The notes: a model not told the origin generated them from the letters alone. Shown: positions 48,276 through 61,079, numbered from the stretch's first letter. The stretch: 64,000 nucleotides of DNA from Flaccisagitta enflata (GCA_965153355.1 OZ231127.1:6696001-6760000), one strand, 5' to 3'. A program made the numbers and translations.

Positions 48276-48757
48276 CATGACATGACATGACATGACGTGA
48301 CATGACATGACATGACATGACATGACATGACGTGACATGACATGACGTGACGTGACGTGACGTGACATGACATGACATGACATGACATGACATGACAAGA
48401 CGTGACGTGACGTGACGTGACGTGACGTGACGTGACTTGACATGACATGACATGACATGACATGACAAGACGTGACGTGACGTGACGTGCCGTGACGTGA
48501 CGTGACGTGACGTGACGTGACGTGACATGACATGACATGACATGACATGACAAGACGTGACGTGACGTGACGTGACGTGACGTGACGTGACGTGACATGA
48601 CATGACATGACATGACATGACATGACATGACATGACAAGACGTGACGTGACGTGACGTGACATGACATGACATGACATGACATGACATGACATGACAAGA
48701 CATGACGTGACGTGACGTGACGTGACGTGACGTGACATGACATGACATGACATGATA
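48276..48757 (+). repeat. ATGAC/GTGAC pentamer satellite
   Basis: About 96 units of 5 bp. Each unit is ATGAC or GTGAC, arranged in blocks of roughly 3-8 of one kind; the junction CATGACAAGACGTGACG recurs five times, so there is a higher-order repeat of about 60-90 bp. Open frames in all three phases are artefacts. Confidence 0.95.
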
Positions 48758-48900
48758 TGTAACGGACTAACGAACTGAAATTGGCTTTTGGAATCGCGTG
48801 CACACGACTCAGACAGAATGTTTGAAGCTAGACAGATACTAAGAAAGATCTATGAGGGTTGGACAACATTACTACTCAACCCTACTTTACTTAAGGATGA

Positions 48901-49203
48901 GTGCCTTTGGAGCTCTTACTGGTGTTTAATCCGGACCCATCACAACTATCCTTATTAATGAAAAACAACCAAGTCTATCTTAACATTATCATGAAATCGT
49001 TCAAAAAAAAACAATTTAACCAAACAGAAAAAATCAATAATTTTGACCTGTTTGCTACAAGTGCCAATGACAAGAAAGAGTGCCAGATAAGTGTGCTGAA
49101 CCAGCGGGGCCTAATCCAAAGTCCCTCACATCCATCTGATCTTCCCATTGTAAAGGGCTCATGCAACCCACAACTTAAAATCAAAATCTTCTCCACTGAC
49201 TGA
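48901..49203 (+). pseudogene. Weak coding fragment, CUB-like ending
   Basis: An open stretch of 100 codons with no ATG at its start (first Met near 48958). The end, RGLIQSPSHPSDLPIVKGSC, resembles the GxIxSPxYPxxYP start of CUB domains, but the conserved aromatic and later strands are missing. No splice sites are evident. It may be a decayed fragment or chance. Confidence 0.2.
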
Positions 49204-49391
49204 GACCATTTTCTCAAACATTCCATGTCAACCCAAAATAAGAAGACACAAAGTAGTCAGCATATCCCCATTATTTATAGTGGACAAATTACCAAATGAT
49301 GATGTAGCTATCCAAATGTGTCACTATATGGATGAAATCATGGAATCTGAAATCGATTGAGCAGTCACGAGATTCATCGTTTGAACAACTT

Positions 49392-49785
49392 TTAAATTGA
49401 GATTTCCGATTTTTTCGTGAGCATCGATCCAACATTCTCGACGACGACGTCCGCGGACGTCTTAAACACCTCGTCGACACCCGCGTCGACTTGATCCGTC
49501 GATCGGCGACGCCACCGTTTACGCTGTTGTTGTTGGAATCGTTGCCGCAGCCGCATCTTCTCGTCGTCGACTTCGAAGATGAAGTCGTATCGGAACAAGT
49601 GGTTCGTCGGCAGCGGATGCGGCGCCACGTCGACGCGATCCGCTGCGTCGCGCGATTGATACTCCATAGCCAGCTGCAGCAAGTTGGGTTGCTGCTGCGA
49701 GTGAGTACGCAGCAAATCGCCGACTCGTCGAATGCGCAGGCTCGTCCGAGTTTGATTGTGAGATAAAGGCATGTTGAGAGAATCG
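49392..49785 (-). CDS. Small basic protein, exon 2
   Basis: A 394-nt last exon on the minus strand, acceptor TCTGGTTCTCTTCCAG, phase 2 in, stop TAA at 49392-49394. Joined to the exon at 51509 it continues ...AAAASSIDSLNMPLSHNQTR, then SLRIRRVGDLLRTHSQQQPN, a central LLQLAMEYQSRD helix, a PTNHLFRYDFIFEVDDEK strand-like part, a basic RKRWRRR cluster after poly-Gln, and an acidic/hydrophobic end. It is clearly GC-richer than its surroundings. The RKRW cluster could be a nuclear localisation signal (inference). Family not recognised. Confidence 0.78.
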
Positions 49786-50277
49786 CTGGAAGAGAACCAG
49801 ATAAAGATTGGTGACTATAAGCGGAAGTAGATAATGGAGTAGCGGGTAGCGCCGCCGCCCTATAGGATAGACGGCGTCTCGGCAACTTTTGGAAGTAGGA
49901 GAAAGAAAAGGAAGATGATGATGACACAAACGCGTTTGCATAAGGCATTTAAAAGATAGTATAAACAACTAGGATGTGCCGTGGGAGATAATTTGCATAT
50001 TGTAGTCCCACTATATTCTTCTTTTTTTAAATAACTTCAGTCAATATAAAGTTTATTGAAAATGATTCACAGGGAATACAATTGATTTAAATAAAAAGAG
50101 AGAAAAATATCTGCTACTCGGTTGACTCTCCTACTATGTCCTCTTCCCCCAAAAATAGCGTTATGAACAGTTATTTCATCATTGCCCCAGTAACGCATGT
50201 GATTTGCGTAGCCGTTTATCTGGCCTTATTGTAAAGTGATGATCATAAAGATGTTGTTTATTTTGTTCTCTTTCAAG

Positions 50278-50373
50278 GATGGACATTGGACGGACTGGCC
50301 ACCAGGCGGTGGTTTTGAAGAGATTAAATCTTTAATCTCCAAAGACCGAGAAGAAAATATCAGTTTCACTTAG
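50278..50373 (+). CDS. Orphan last-exon candidate inside an opposite-strand intron
   Basis: Acceptor TTTTGTTCTCTTTCAAG with a good pyrimidine tract, then 31 open codons DGHWTDWPPGGGFEEIKSLI then SKDREENISFT and TAG. It lies within the intron of the minus-strand small gene. No upstream exon of matching phase is nearby, so it may be chance or part of an unresolved gene. Confidence 0.3.
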   Translation, partial: DGHWTDWPPGGGFEEIKSLISKDREENISFT

Positions 50374-50702
50374 ATGTAAATGATTCCTGCGCCCCAAACG
50401 CCCCAAAACTCCAACCTACCTAAATCCATCCACCCACCCATCCATTGTGGCTGCTAATCTTAAAACCCATATTGCCATTCAACCACCCAACCCATATCCA
50501 GACTACACTTCCACAATTATTGAAACCACCAATGTCAGGATCAGGCGACGCAAACATGGCTGAAGACCACCAACTGTCTCTCAATCAACCACCCTATCCA
50601 TATCTAAATCCTAGACGGCACTACTCAATTTAAACCCAAACTGCGGCATACACTAATCAATGCCTCCCATTTTGCATTTGGTCACGGCGTCCATGAAACT
50701 AA

Positions 50703-50917
50703 ACAAATGACGCGGGGTAGAAATATCGTTGCGGATGGATGGGCAGGGGCATCCAACCCCCATCCCTACCCCATGCCCCACACGCAGACACAAAAGCCAT
50801 CTCAAACGCTCATTTTCGCACTTTTCGACTCGTGTTCACGGACAGACCAACAGACGGACCAACGGACCAACGGACGGACAAAGCCTCTTATAGAGATGCG
50901 TGTCCGCAACTGAAAAG
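50703..50917 (+). mobile_element. Hairpin element H16 (H3 type)
   Basis: ACAAATGACGCGGGGTAGAA start, GGGCAGGGGCATCCAACCCC, a GACCAACGGACC core, AAGCCTCTTATAGA and the hairpin GATGCG-TGTC-CGCAAC (one mismatched pair), then TGAAAA. Confidence 0.8.
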
Positions 50918-50929
50918 CCTAACTGAAAC

Positions 50930-51485
50930 TATTCGGACCACCCAATCAAGGGCATAACAATTATGAACAACCCCAGTCAAGGCCTAACAATTCAGACCAT
51001 CCCACCCAAGGTCAAACAACTCCGATCTCCCCATCCAATCTGAGACAACTAGGGCCAACCCAGCAATCCCACCCAGGGCTGAATAACTCAGACCAAACCC
51101 ACCCAAGGCCAAACAATTTAGACCAATCCCACCCACGGTCAAACATCTCAGATCACCCCATTCAAGTTGAGAAAACTTAGGCCAACCCAACCATCCCATC
51201 CAAGGTAAACAAGGCCAAGTAGGTCAATAAGGTGGGTCGTCAAACGAATGCATTACCCGCCAACCGACCAACCAACGGCAACCGCCATTTACAGAGGTGC
51301 TTTGTCGCACCTAAAAGCCTAAACCCAAGGCTGAAAAATTCAGATCAACCCCATCCAAGACCAAACATTTCAGACCAATCAAATCCAAGACCAAACATCT
51401 CAGACCAACCCCACCCAAGGCCAAACACTTCAGAATAACCCCACCCAAACCCAAATGATTCAGACCACCCCCACCCGAGGCCAAC
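50930..51485 (+). repeat. Degenerate ~30-bp minisatellite
   Basis: Units like AAGGCCAAACAATTCAGACC with a following AACCCCACCC part, about 17 diverged copies, split by a hairpin element. Confidence 0.8.
51209..51317 (+). mobile_element. Hairpin element H17 (GGCCAAG subtype, short)
   Basis: ACAAGGCCAAGTAGGTCAAT start, CGCCAACCGACCAACCAACG core, and the hairpin GGTGC-TTTGTC-GCACC (51296-51311) then TAAAAG. It is the mirror partner of H15. Confidence 0.8.
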
Positions 51486-51508
51486 AATTCCGAAGCACCT
51501 ACACTTAC

Positions 51509-51639
51509 ATGCTTGAGGCCGCTGCCGCGATTTCTGTGGCCAGATCACGACTGATTTCTCTGAGAGGATTCTGTTTTTTGTGATGACGACAGCGATGAGG
51601 CTGATGACGATGAAGTTGAAGGGTTTCTCCAGAAGTCAT
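51509..51639 (-). CDS. Small basic protein, exon 1
   Basis: From the ATG at 51639 to the donor CAAGCAT|GTAAGTG at 51509, 43 codons plus two bases (phase 2). It reads MTSGETLQLHRHQPHRCRHH, then KKQNPLREISRDLATEIAA. The exon at 49392-49785 supplies the third base of the split codon (Ile) and stays open to the stop, giving 174 residues in all. His/Arg-rich, without a signal peptide. A consensus donor, a consensus acceptor and a matching phase make the pair convincing. The 1.7-kb intron holds H16, H17 and a minisatellite. Confidence 0.75.
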
Positions 51640-52034
51640 CGGTATTCACTTAAAAAAAAAGAGAGAAAGGAACCTGATCCCGTCAGTTGTTTTGAAATTG
51701 GATTCTTATTCAATTCACGTTCATGTTAATGACATTACTTTGTTTGAAACAAGATTTTTGGTAACAGTGTTTGAAAAAAAAACAAAAAAAACCTTAGAAC
51801 TGTTGAATGTAGATCCCGTTTATTCCGGGATATGCAGTTCGGCGATCATTGAGAAGAAAATGTAAAACAGTATCCACCCTTTATTGCTGAAAAAAAGATC
51901 TTAAAAGCGACTTTCAGTTTCATGCTAATGAGTAAGGAAAAAGTTTTTCGTTCAATCTTCTTTTTTTTTCCCGGTGCAATAATCCACAGGCAGACCTCTT
52001 TTCTTAAGAAAGACGGCCCGCCAAACAGGTTTTA

Positions 52035-52263
52035 GGGCGTGTTTCTAGTGAGCGCCAAAAACGCGTTTGCCCCTGTGAAACGCGATAACAGTGTGAACAT
52101 ATATTAAAGAGGGAGTGAGCGAAGTGAGTGAGCGAGCCCATGAACGTAGCGAAGCGGAGCGCTGCGGAGCGAGTGAGCGGAGTGAGCGGTGCGAGCGAAC
52201 AAACGTAGCGAGCGACCGAGTGGCAGGTTCAAAACGCGATCGTCTTTGACTAGAAACGCCCCC
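52035..52263 (+). mobile_element. MITE copy 3, 3-bp target duplication TTA
   Basis: The same ends as copies 1 and 2 with TTA on both sides (52032-52034, 52264-52266); about 40 bp shorter, by loss of part of the GAGCG-rich core. Confidence 0.9.
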
Positions 52264-52619
52264 TTAAACCTTTTCCTTTCATTAAGAAGAAACGGACCTG
52301 GAAATCACTTGGCCTGTTGGTTCGTCGGTCCGTCCGTCCCTTTATTCTACAGGCTTTTTGCAAATTGCAACTGGCTGCGCGGATTTGCAACGTGTCTAAT
52401 GTAAGTGTTTTTAGTCTTCTCAACTGGAGCAGTGCATATTTTACGATTGAATCGATACTTTTTTAAACTATAGATTTGAAAAACATGTCAACAAAAGCCA
52501 ATGGATATGAAATACAGTTGATCGCCACAATAACGAATGACCAAAGACCAATAAATTTATCTTTTTAAGTTTTTTTGGTGACCAATAAAGGGATTTAAAA
52601 AGATAAGATTTGAAAGGAT

Positions 52620-52880
52620 GCAAGTTCCACGTTTGTTATAGGTGGATTTCTGTTACTCTGGGATCTGGTATATCAGGGTGTAACTGTACATACATTTGAA
52701 CCAAGCAGTAACATATGTCAAAAGACCAACAAGTTATATCTGTTTTAGGCAGATTTCTGTTACTGCCAATATATGAAATCGAAATAAATGACATGAAGGG
52801 AATAAGATTCCTTGTCCAATATAGGCGGATTCCCCTTACTCTCGTGTTCGTTAAAGCGAAGTGTAACAGCCTAACATATC
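52620..52880 (+). repeat. Three diverged ~85-bp repeats with GGCGGATTTCTGTTACT motif
   Basis: TATAGGTGGATTTCTGTTAC (about 52640), TTTTAGGCAGATTTCTGTTA (52743) and ATATAGGCGGATTCCCCTTA (52820). The same motif occurs inverted at about 62094 (GAGTAACAGAAATCCGCCTA). Confidence 0.6.
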
Positions 52881-53137
52881 ATAAACCTTCTTTCATACTT
52901 GGTTTCCCTAATTCAATTTCGAAGATTTAGGAAATCATTTTTTTTTACAACCCGAACCCCTTCAAGAATAGATAAAAACTTTTTTGGCCTCTTTTTTGTT
53001 CAGGTCATTTTTCTCTATTTTCCATCTTTTAGGCTCATGCGTCATTTTTCTCAATTTCCCACATATACTCTCTCTCTCTCTCTCTCTCTCTCTTTTCTTG
53101 TTGTCAGTTTTACAGGATTTTTCAATAGGTCTTTTGG

Positions 53138-53212
53138 TTGCAAAAGCGTTGAATGGTCAGCGGTACCTGTCGCCCCTCATTGAGTATCTCAGAGGAACAG
53201 CGGCTAGGAAGC
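53138..53212 (+). mobile_element. Family-B element fragment
   Basis: TTGCAAAAGCGTTGAATGGT, CAGCGGTACCTGTCGCCCCT and GAACAGCGGCTAGGAAG match the start of the B elements; the core and far end are missing. A short (CT)n lies just upstream (53068-53092). Confidence 0.65.
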
Positions 53213-54500
53213 TACTTGTGAGTAAAAGCAGATTGGGGTCTTAAGACAGAAATCTAGACCTGAAAGTTGAGGCTGTTCTTTGGGTTAGACATACAACATC
53301 TGGCTACAGTTACAACCTTCTGAAATGAACCCGAGAGTAATAGAAATTCTCCTTTAATAGATATGAAATGGTGGTCTCATCATATCATTCTCTTTAAGTG
53401 CTATATTGGCAATAAAAGAAATCCATTATAACTACATATATTTTGTTTAGTCCTTTAACGGTGTTCAACTGTATTTGGTAAGTCGATCTCTTGAACGCCT
53501 TCATTTGGATATGTCAAGCCTAAAATTGTTTTTAATTAAAAGTATTTTGTCTAGATCGTAGTCAAAATCATTTTCGTTGCTGTCAATATTTAGATTCCGA
53601 AGTTATTACATGTTTCTTACTTGATCTACTTTGTCATGAGTATGAATACTCAATGTAGCGCAGTTTTTTAAAAGGCATTTTCTGCGTCACTCTGCGTGTC
53701 TCACTCTGTTGTTGTACGTTGCGCGTGTGTATAGTACTAGAGGGAAAATGATTTTTCTCCGAGCCAGATCGCATTTCCTCTGCCGTTGCCTGCTGCCAGA
53801 CATGAATTGAGGAGCGCTCTACTATCAAACAATCATTAAAAAATGTTTTCGCCATGATTTTCCGTATTTTTCAAAAACAAACTTTGACTCTGAGAAAAAT
53901 GAGTGGGGTCGAGTTTTAGAAAATAAGCTTACAATTCTTTGACCATATTTTTTCGTTAGTTTTGATAATGTATTACAACATAACTTGAAAACGATATAAG
54001 CTGACGATTTATAGACCCCCTACTCTTTTTCGCGAGTTCACGTTGCATAGATAGGGAAAAATTCAATGGTCAGAAACGTCAGGAAGTAACTCATACTTCT
54101 TTACCCACTAGAATACTTAAAAACACCTTTGCAACATCTGAAATAATGAACCTCACTCTTTTGATTGTTTTATTTACCTTTGATTATTTTCTTTACCTGC
54201 TTTGGCTGGTTGAAATACTTGTCTGAATGGGTTATCCAATAAGGATTCCAGTAGAGTATTTTTTTCTCTTCTCAGCCTAAGGAGTGACAGACTTTTCTAA
54301 TATTCAATCAAGAAAAATAATGATCTTGAAAGAGAATCAGATCTGGCTAAGACTAAGACAAAATAAGCTTCACCTAAGCAACAGGTGTTCTGAGAATTCT
54401 CCTATGGGTCATCAAAGTCTTTTGACATGCTGTTTCATATCGCTGATTTAAACATGTATCAAAATATTCATTCATTTATCTCAATTGAAATAAAAGAAAA
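53213..54500. other. Non-coding stretch
   Basis: AT-rich single-copy-looking sequence. No gene or clear repeat is seen. Confidence 0.5.
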
Positions 54501-55063
54501 ATAGTCGCAAAAGCGTTAGATGGTCAGCGGTACCCGTGCCCTGCCTAAGTAGGTTGTGGTTGATGTTGAGGGAGGAGCAGGGGCAGCGGCGGGTCGATGA
54601 CACGCCACACAGGGGGACTTCTTCCTTCTTCTCGTCCTCCTCAAATCCCAGTCACGAGGCCCAAATTTTGGTCTCGAGGCCCAAATCCCAGTCATGAGGC
54701 CCAAATCCCAGCCTCAAGGCCCAAATCCTAGTCTCAAGGCCCAAATCCTAGCCTGGAGGCTGAGATTTGGGCCCAAGATTGGGATCTGTGCCTCTTGGCT
54801 GAGATTTTTACCTTGAGGCTGAGATTTGGGCTTCAAGACTGAAATCTGGGCCTCCAGGCTAGGATTTGGGCCTTGAGACTAGGATTTTGGCTTTGAGGCT
54901 GGGATTTGGGCCTCAAGACTGGGATTTGGGCCTCGAGACCAGAATTTGGGCCTTGAGACTGGGATTTGAGGGGGGGACGTAGAAGAAGGAGGAGAAGGAG
55001 AAGGAGAAAATCCCCCATATGTGTGAAAGCATAGGTCATCGACCCCTTCGGGGCCGCTGCCCA
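54501..55063 (+). mobile_element. Minisatellite-core element B5
   Basis: Starts GCAAAAGCGTTAGATGGTCA and ends CTTCGGGGCCGCTGCCCAA. The core is first CGAGGCCCAAATCCCAGTC units and then, after a switch near 54750, the same unit on the other strand (GAGGCTGAGATTTGGGC), so the core itself is an inverted repeat. Confidence 0.85.
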
Positions 55064-55437
55064 ATGATTGAGCTAAATGAGCAAAATGAGCTGGAATGCT
55101 CAAAACACCCCCACAGATAAGAAGTCATGCTCATAAACATGTTCTCTTGTAATTACATACTCAAACAAACATAAATACACTCCTTTATTGATCCTGCTTT
55201 AAATAATAAAGAATAAAAAAAAATTCCATTTTTTTAAAAATCATATTGCTATTTGTCATAGAGCCTTCTGCTTGGCGCCAAATAAAAGAGAATTATCCAA
55301 TTTACTTACTTTGTCAATTTCATTGGTGGGCTCAAACAGCCAAATGAGTCTCTGTGTCTTTTTAATAAAAAAAGAAAAACATATTTCTTTCAAATATGTC
55401 AAAAAGTCGATGACTGACTTCGACTTTTTTCCCGACG
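55064..55437 (+). repeat. Dispersed repeat, second copy of 17.05-17.46 kb
   Basis: GATTGAGCTAAATGAGCAAA start, CTTCTGCTTGGCGCCAAATA and ATGTCAAAAAGTCGATGACT match the copy at 17.05-17.46 kb over about 370 bp. Confidence 0.85.
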
Positions 55438-56233
55438 AGTCATAACTGTGGGTCCATCTCTGTCACGATCCTGTATTACAAGTCATAACCGTGGGTCCAT
55501 CTCTGTCAAGCTTCTGTATTACGAGTCATAACCGTGGGTCCATCTCTGCCACGCTCCTGTATTACGAGTCATAACTGTGGGTCCATCTCTGTCACGCTCC
55601 TGTATTACGAGTCATAACTGTGGGTCCATCTCTGTCACGTCCTGTATTACGAGTCATAACCGTGGGTCCATTTCTGTCAGGCTCCTGTATTACGAGTCAT
55701 AACCGTGGGTCCATCTCTGTCACGCTCCTGTATTATGAGTCATAACCGTGGGTCCATCTCTGTCACGCTCCTGTATTACGAGTCATAACTGTGGGTCCAT
55801 CTCTGTCACGCTCCTGTATTACGAGTCATAACCGTGGGTCCATCTCTGTCACGCTCCTGTATTACGAGTCATAACCGTGGGTCCATCTCTGTCACGCTCC
55901 TGTATTACGAGTCATAACCGTGGGTCCATCTCTGTCACGCTCCTGTATTACGAGTCATAACCGTGGGTCCATCTCTGTCATGTACTGGAGACATAACCGT
56001 GGGTCCATCTCTGTCACGTACTGTATTACGAGTCATAACTGTGGGTCCATCTCTGTCACGCTCCTGTATTATGAGTCATAACCGTGGGTCCATCTCTGTC
56101 ACGTACTGTATTACGAGTCATAACCGTGGGTCCATTTCTGTCAGGCTCCTGTATTACGAGTTATAACCGTGGGTCCATCTCTGTCACGCTCCTGTATTAC
56201 GAGTCATAACCGTGGGTCCATCTCTGTCAAGCT
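55438..56233 (+). repeat. 43-bp tandem array, 19 copies
   Basis: Unit parts CGAGTCATAACCGTGGGTCC, ATCTCTGTCACGCTCCTGTA and TTA; 19 copies of CGTGGGTCCAT/TGTGGGTCCAT counted. It starts exactly where the dispersed repeat ends (...CCCGACGAGTCATAAC). The last unit ends in AAGCTTC, as does one early unit. Confidence 0.95.
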
Positions 56234-56514
56234 TCCACAACTCACAAATGGGGTTCGTTGTCCGTTGAACTCAAGTCGGCCTTGTTTAGTTGCAAATGGG
56301 TTTTCACGTTTCAAAAGTGGTTCCCATTGAAATTCTCGTCTCCCTCTCCTGAAAATGTCACGTTGAGTGTCTCTGTCTCAGTCAATCAGTGTCTCTGTCT
56401 TTATGACTGTCTCTGTGACTCAATGACTCTGTCTATCTATTTCTGTTTCTTTGATCTGTCTCTCTGTCAGTGTGTTTCTATTTCTGACTGTGTGTGTGTA
56501 TGTCTGTCTGTCTG

Positions 56515-56614
<100 letters not shown>

Positions 56615-56939
56615 TGGGCCTGACTTATAGCTCGTACTTTATGAGGTTTTTATGGCGTAGAAATGGCACAAACATAATTTGATATTTGCACCCGTCGAGT
56701 TGGTATGTCTATCTGTTTGTCTGTCTATCTATCTGCCTCTCTATCCGTCTGTCTGTTTGATATTTGCAACCGTCGAGTTTGTCTTTCTGTCTGTCTGTCG
56801 GTTTGTCCGGCCCAAACGTAATTTGATTCATCGCTGATATTTTTCGTTGAAAGACTCATTAGGTTCTGCCGTCGTGAATTTCACACATACAAACGCAATG
56901 GAGACACGAACTCTACAGTTAGTCCCGCATATTCAGAGC

Positions 56940-57085
56940 GACAATTGACACCTTGTCTTGTCCGTCCATCGGTCGGTCCAGCCGTCCGTCCGTCCATCCG
57001 TCCGTGATACTCTTTAATTGCGAGCTGTTTCCCCATAACTGCTCCTGCCCAACCGTCCGCGACTGGATTGCTGTGAAGCTAGCCT
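56940..57085 (-). mobile_element. Hairpin element fragment
   Basis: TTGTCCGTCCATCGGTCGGT core, then ACTGCTCCTGCCCAACCGTC and CGCGACTGGATTGCTGTGAA with GCCTTGTTT at the end: the far half of the H10 type. Confidence 0.65.
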
Positions 57086-57516
57086 TGTTTCAATCAACAG
57101 ATGGATGTTGCTTATCGGAGGGCCTCAAAATTGTAAAGTGAGACAGACCAAAGAACGTATTAGTTTCATGCGGCAAGCGATGTATGAACGGCTTCCAATG
57201 TAAAAACTGTCGCGATTGCCCATTTAAGTATTACAGTCTTGTGTTTCAGATAGTGACATCATGATAACCTTGGAAGCTGTAAGACTGCCAGATTTGTTCA
57301 ATGTCGAGGTTTTCCAGTCTTGAATGGAATTAACACAGAGCCACATAAATAAACTAAATGAGACTGCTCCGTCGATCGGAAACAATACAGATTCACGGTT
57401 CGGGCAATGTGCAGCTAAAACTGGCTCTGTTAAAAGTATAAATCCCAGCAATAGCCCTTTTTGCATTATCAAAAGTGGTAACCACTGTATGCAAATCACG
57501 TTGAAGTTTGAGTTTT
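57086..57516. other. Non-coding stretch
   Basis: No convincing exon. A minus-strand open stretch here looks like a signal peptide start by chance (see rejected items). Confidence 0.45.
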
Positions 57517-57517
57517 T

Positions 57518-57839
<322 letters not shown>

Positions 57840-57943
57840 ATCTTCAAATACGAAGCAATGCCATGGCATGGCTTGCCATATTTAACCATGCCATCCTAAG
57901 CCATGTCAAATAATTGCAATTTCGTCTTCGTTATTTTTGACAG

Positions 57944-58011
57944 GATGTGGAAAAGTCGACTTTTGGGTCGATGGAAACAACCGAAGACGAACAATCTCGC
58001 ATCGAAATGAA

Positions 58012-58083
<72 letters not shown>

Positions 58084-58119
58084 AACTGGGACGAAAAAGT
58101 CGAGCACAACGGCGATAAT
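57944..58119 (+). CDS. Candidate exon with poly-Asp (low confidence)
   Basis: After a good acceptor (CGTTATTTTTGACAG) one frame reads CGKVDFWVDGNNRRRTISHR, then NE and about 22 Asp, then NWDEKVEHNGDN, before a (GTT)n tract begins. It needs entry phase 1 and no donor is obvious. Two other frames are also open for part of the length. A further acidic stretch DEDDDKADKDPMPDDDD followed by TAA lies at 58465-58518. It may be the end of an acidic protein whose other exons are not seen. Confidence 0.28.
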
Positions 58120-58126
58120 GTTGTGG

Positions 58127-58210
<84 letters not shown>

Positions 58211-58297
58211 TTGTTGTTGTTGTTGTTGTTTTTGTTTTTGTTTTTGTTTTTGTTTTTGTTCTTGTTTTTGTTTTTGTCGTCGTCGTCGTCGTCGTCG

Positions 58298-58365
<68 letters not shown>

Positions 58366-58390
58366 ATTGTTGTTGTTGTTGTCGCTGTTT
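58016..58390 (+). repeat. (GATGAC)n and (GTT)n microsatellites
   Basis: 68 bp of GATGAC, then about 260 bp of GTT with GTC and TTTTTG variants. Confidence 0.95.
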
Positions 58391-58616
58391 CGACTTCATC
58401 ATCACCCCATGTATGACTATAACACTGTATAACAGTATTACAGTGTATAACAGTGTATAACAGTGATGAAGATGATGACAAAGCTGACAAGGATCCGATG
58501 CCAGACGACGATGACTAAGAATACGAAACCCGTAAGTTTAGGCAGGATTAAGATTGCGAACGATGACAATCACATTTATATGGATGTACGGATACGGGAT
58601 ACCGATAAGAAATATG

Positions 58617-59265
<649 letters not shown>

Positions 59266-59349
59266 AAGATGATGATCTTCGATACAATTGGGGGAGACAA
59301 AAGGAAGAGAGTGGAAATCATGGAAATCCCATGCTCGGTTTGTGCTCTG

Positions 59350-59860
<511 letters not shown>

Positions 59861-59904
59861 TTCACACGCGCATACACATCCCCCCGGCCCCCCCACACAC
59901 ACAA

Positions 59905-60336
59905 ATTAGAAAGACCGAAAGACAGACATGAGGATATGCTGCTAGATTGCTAGTGACAAAGAGAGAACCAGATACGCATAAATGTTACAACGCAGGTACA
60001 CGGAAAAAGTGTAGTGGTAGTGATTTGCCATGAGGACGACAGAGCGGAAGTACAAGAAAGGAACGTGAAATTAGTCTTGATTGTGGTAGTTGTGATGGTT
60101 GTCAGTACTTTGAGAGTTGTGGGGGGTTGTAGTAGCTGTCAGGGTTGTCGGTACTTTGAGACTTGTGAGGGTTGTGGTACTTGCAGAGGGGGGGAGGGTT
60201 AGGAATTACTGCATTGGAGCACGAAGAGGCGGGCGAGGAATTATTGGGGACTGGCACGCGCAGAATTGGAATATGACCGAGTAATCAGTTACGCAGTCAC
60301 AGATTCAGCACGCTGATGTCACGAGCTCACGACTTA
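59905..60336. other. Non-coding stretch
   Basis: Contains a short GTTGTGG/GTTGTCGGTACTTTGAGA duplication near 60.09-60.16 kb. No gene is seen. Confidence 0.45.
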
Positions 60337-60605
60337 GGGGATGTTTCTAGTCACAGACAATCACGTTTTGAACGGGTCACTCGGTCGCTCGCTACGTTCA
60401 TTCGCTCGCACCACTCACTCCGCTCACTTGCTACGCAGTGCTCCGCTTCACTCCACTCACTTCACTTGCTCGCTCCATTCACTGGCTTGCTCACTCACTT
60501 TGCTCACTTCCTTGTGGGACAATTGAAATTCTTGAATATGTGTTCACACTGTAATCGCGTTTCACAGGAACAAACGCGGTTTTCATCTTCACTAGAAACA
60601 CGCTC
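60337..60605 (-). mobile_element. MITE copy 4 (inverted), 3-bp target duplication TTA
   Basis: Ends GGGGATGTTTCTAGT and ACTAGAAACACGCTC with TTA outside both (60334-60336, 60606-60608). The core is CGCTC-rich, the reverse of copies 1-3, and is the most diverged of the four. Confidence 0.85.
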
Positions 60606-60717
60606 TTAGATTCAGAGCGCTGATAAGATCAGAGAACCAATGCAGAGTGGATGCAGAGAGGATACATGAAAAGGGATTACGGTTTCATATGCACAATCGA
60701 ATATTGAGCTTTTTTTT

Positions 60718-61068
60718 GAGCAGCGGCCCCGACGGGCCGATGTCATGTAGGAAACAGGGGTGAATTTCTAGACATCCTCTGTTTCTATTTTTCCATATTT
60801 TCATCCTTCCCTTTATTTGTCCTCCCCCCCCCCCCGGCCCCAACCTGTTTTTTATCGAAGGCTCAAATCAGCTCTCTCAGACCTAATTCTTACCCCCCCC
60901 CCATCCCTAAAATTGGCTCAACCAGGCCTCAATTTAGCCTTCCAGGCCTCAAATCCGCCCTCCAGTCCTTAAATCTGCCCACCAGACCTCAATTCCACTC
61001 TCCAGGCATCAAATTAGCCCTCCCGGGGATTCTGCCCTGCTCTTACTCCGCTTCTCCACTTCTTCACT
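60718..61068 (-). mobile_element. Minisatellite-core element B6 (diverged)
   Basis: GAGCAGCGGCCCCGACGGGC start, ATGTCATGTAGGAAACAGGG (close to the copy at 540 bp), a core of CCAGGCCTCAAATCCGCCCT and the end TCTGCCCTGCTCTTACTCC. Confidence 0.7.
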
Positions 61069-61079
61069 TGATCACTTCA

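Noticed and set aside
55438-56233. A CRISPR-like look of the 43-bp array
   Set aside because: There are no unique spacers; units are directly adjacent. The window is eukaryotic and no cas-like gene is present.
57224-57470. A minus-strand open stretch that starts like a signal peptide (MQKGLLLGFILLTEPVLA)
   Set aside because: It is continuous with the CA/CT microsatellite frame, has no family features, no splice sites and ends after about 80 residues; hydrophobic by chance is likelier.
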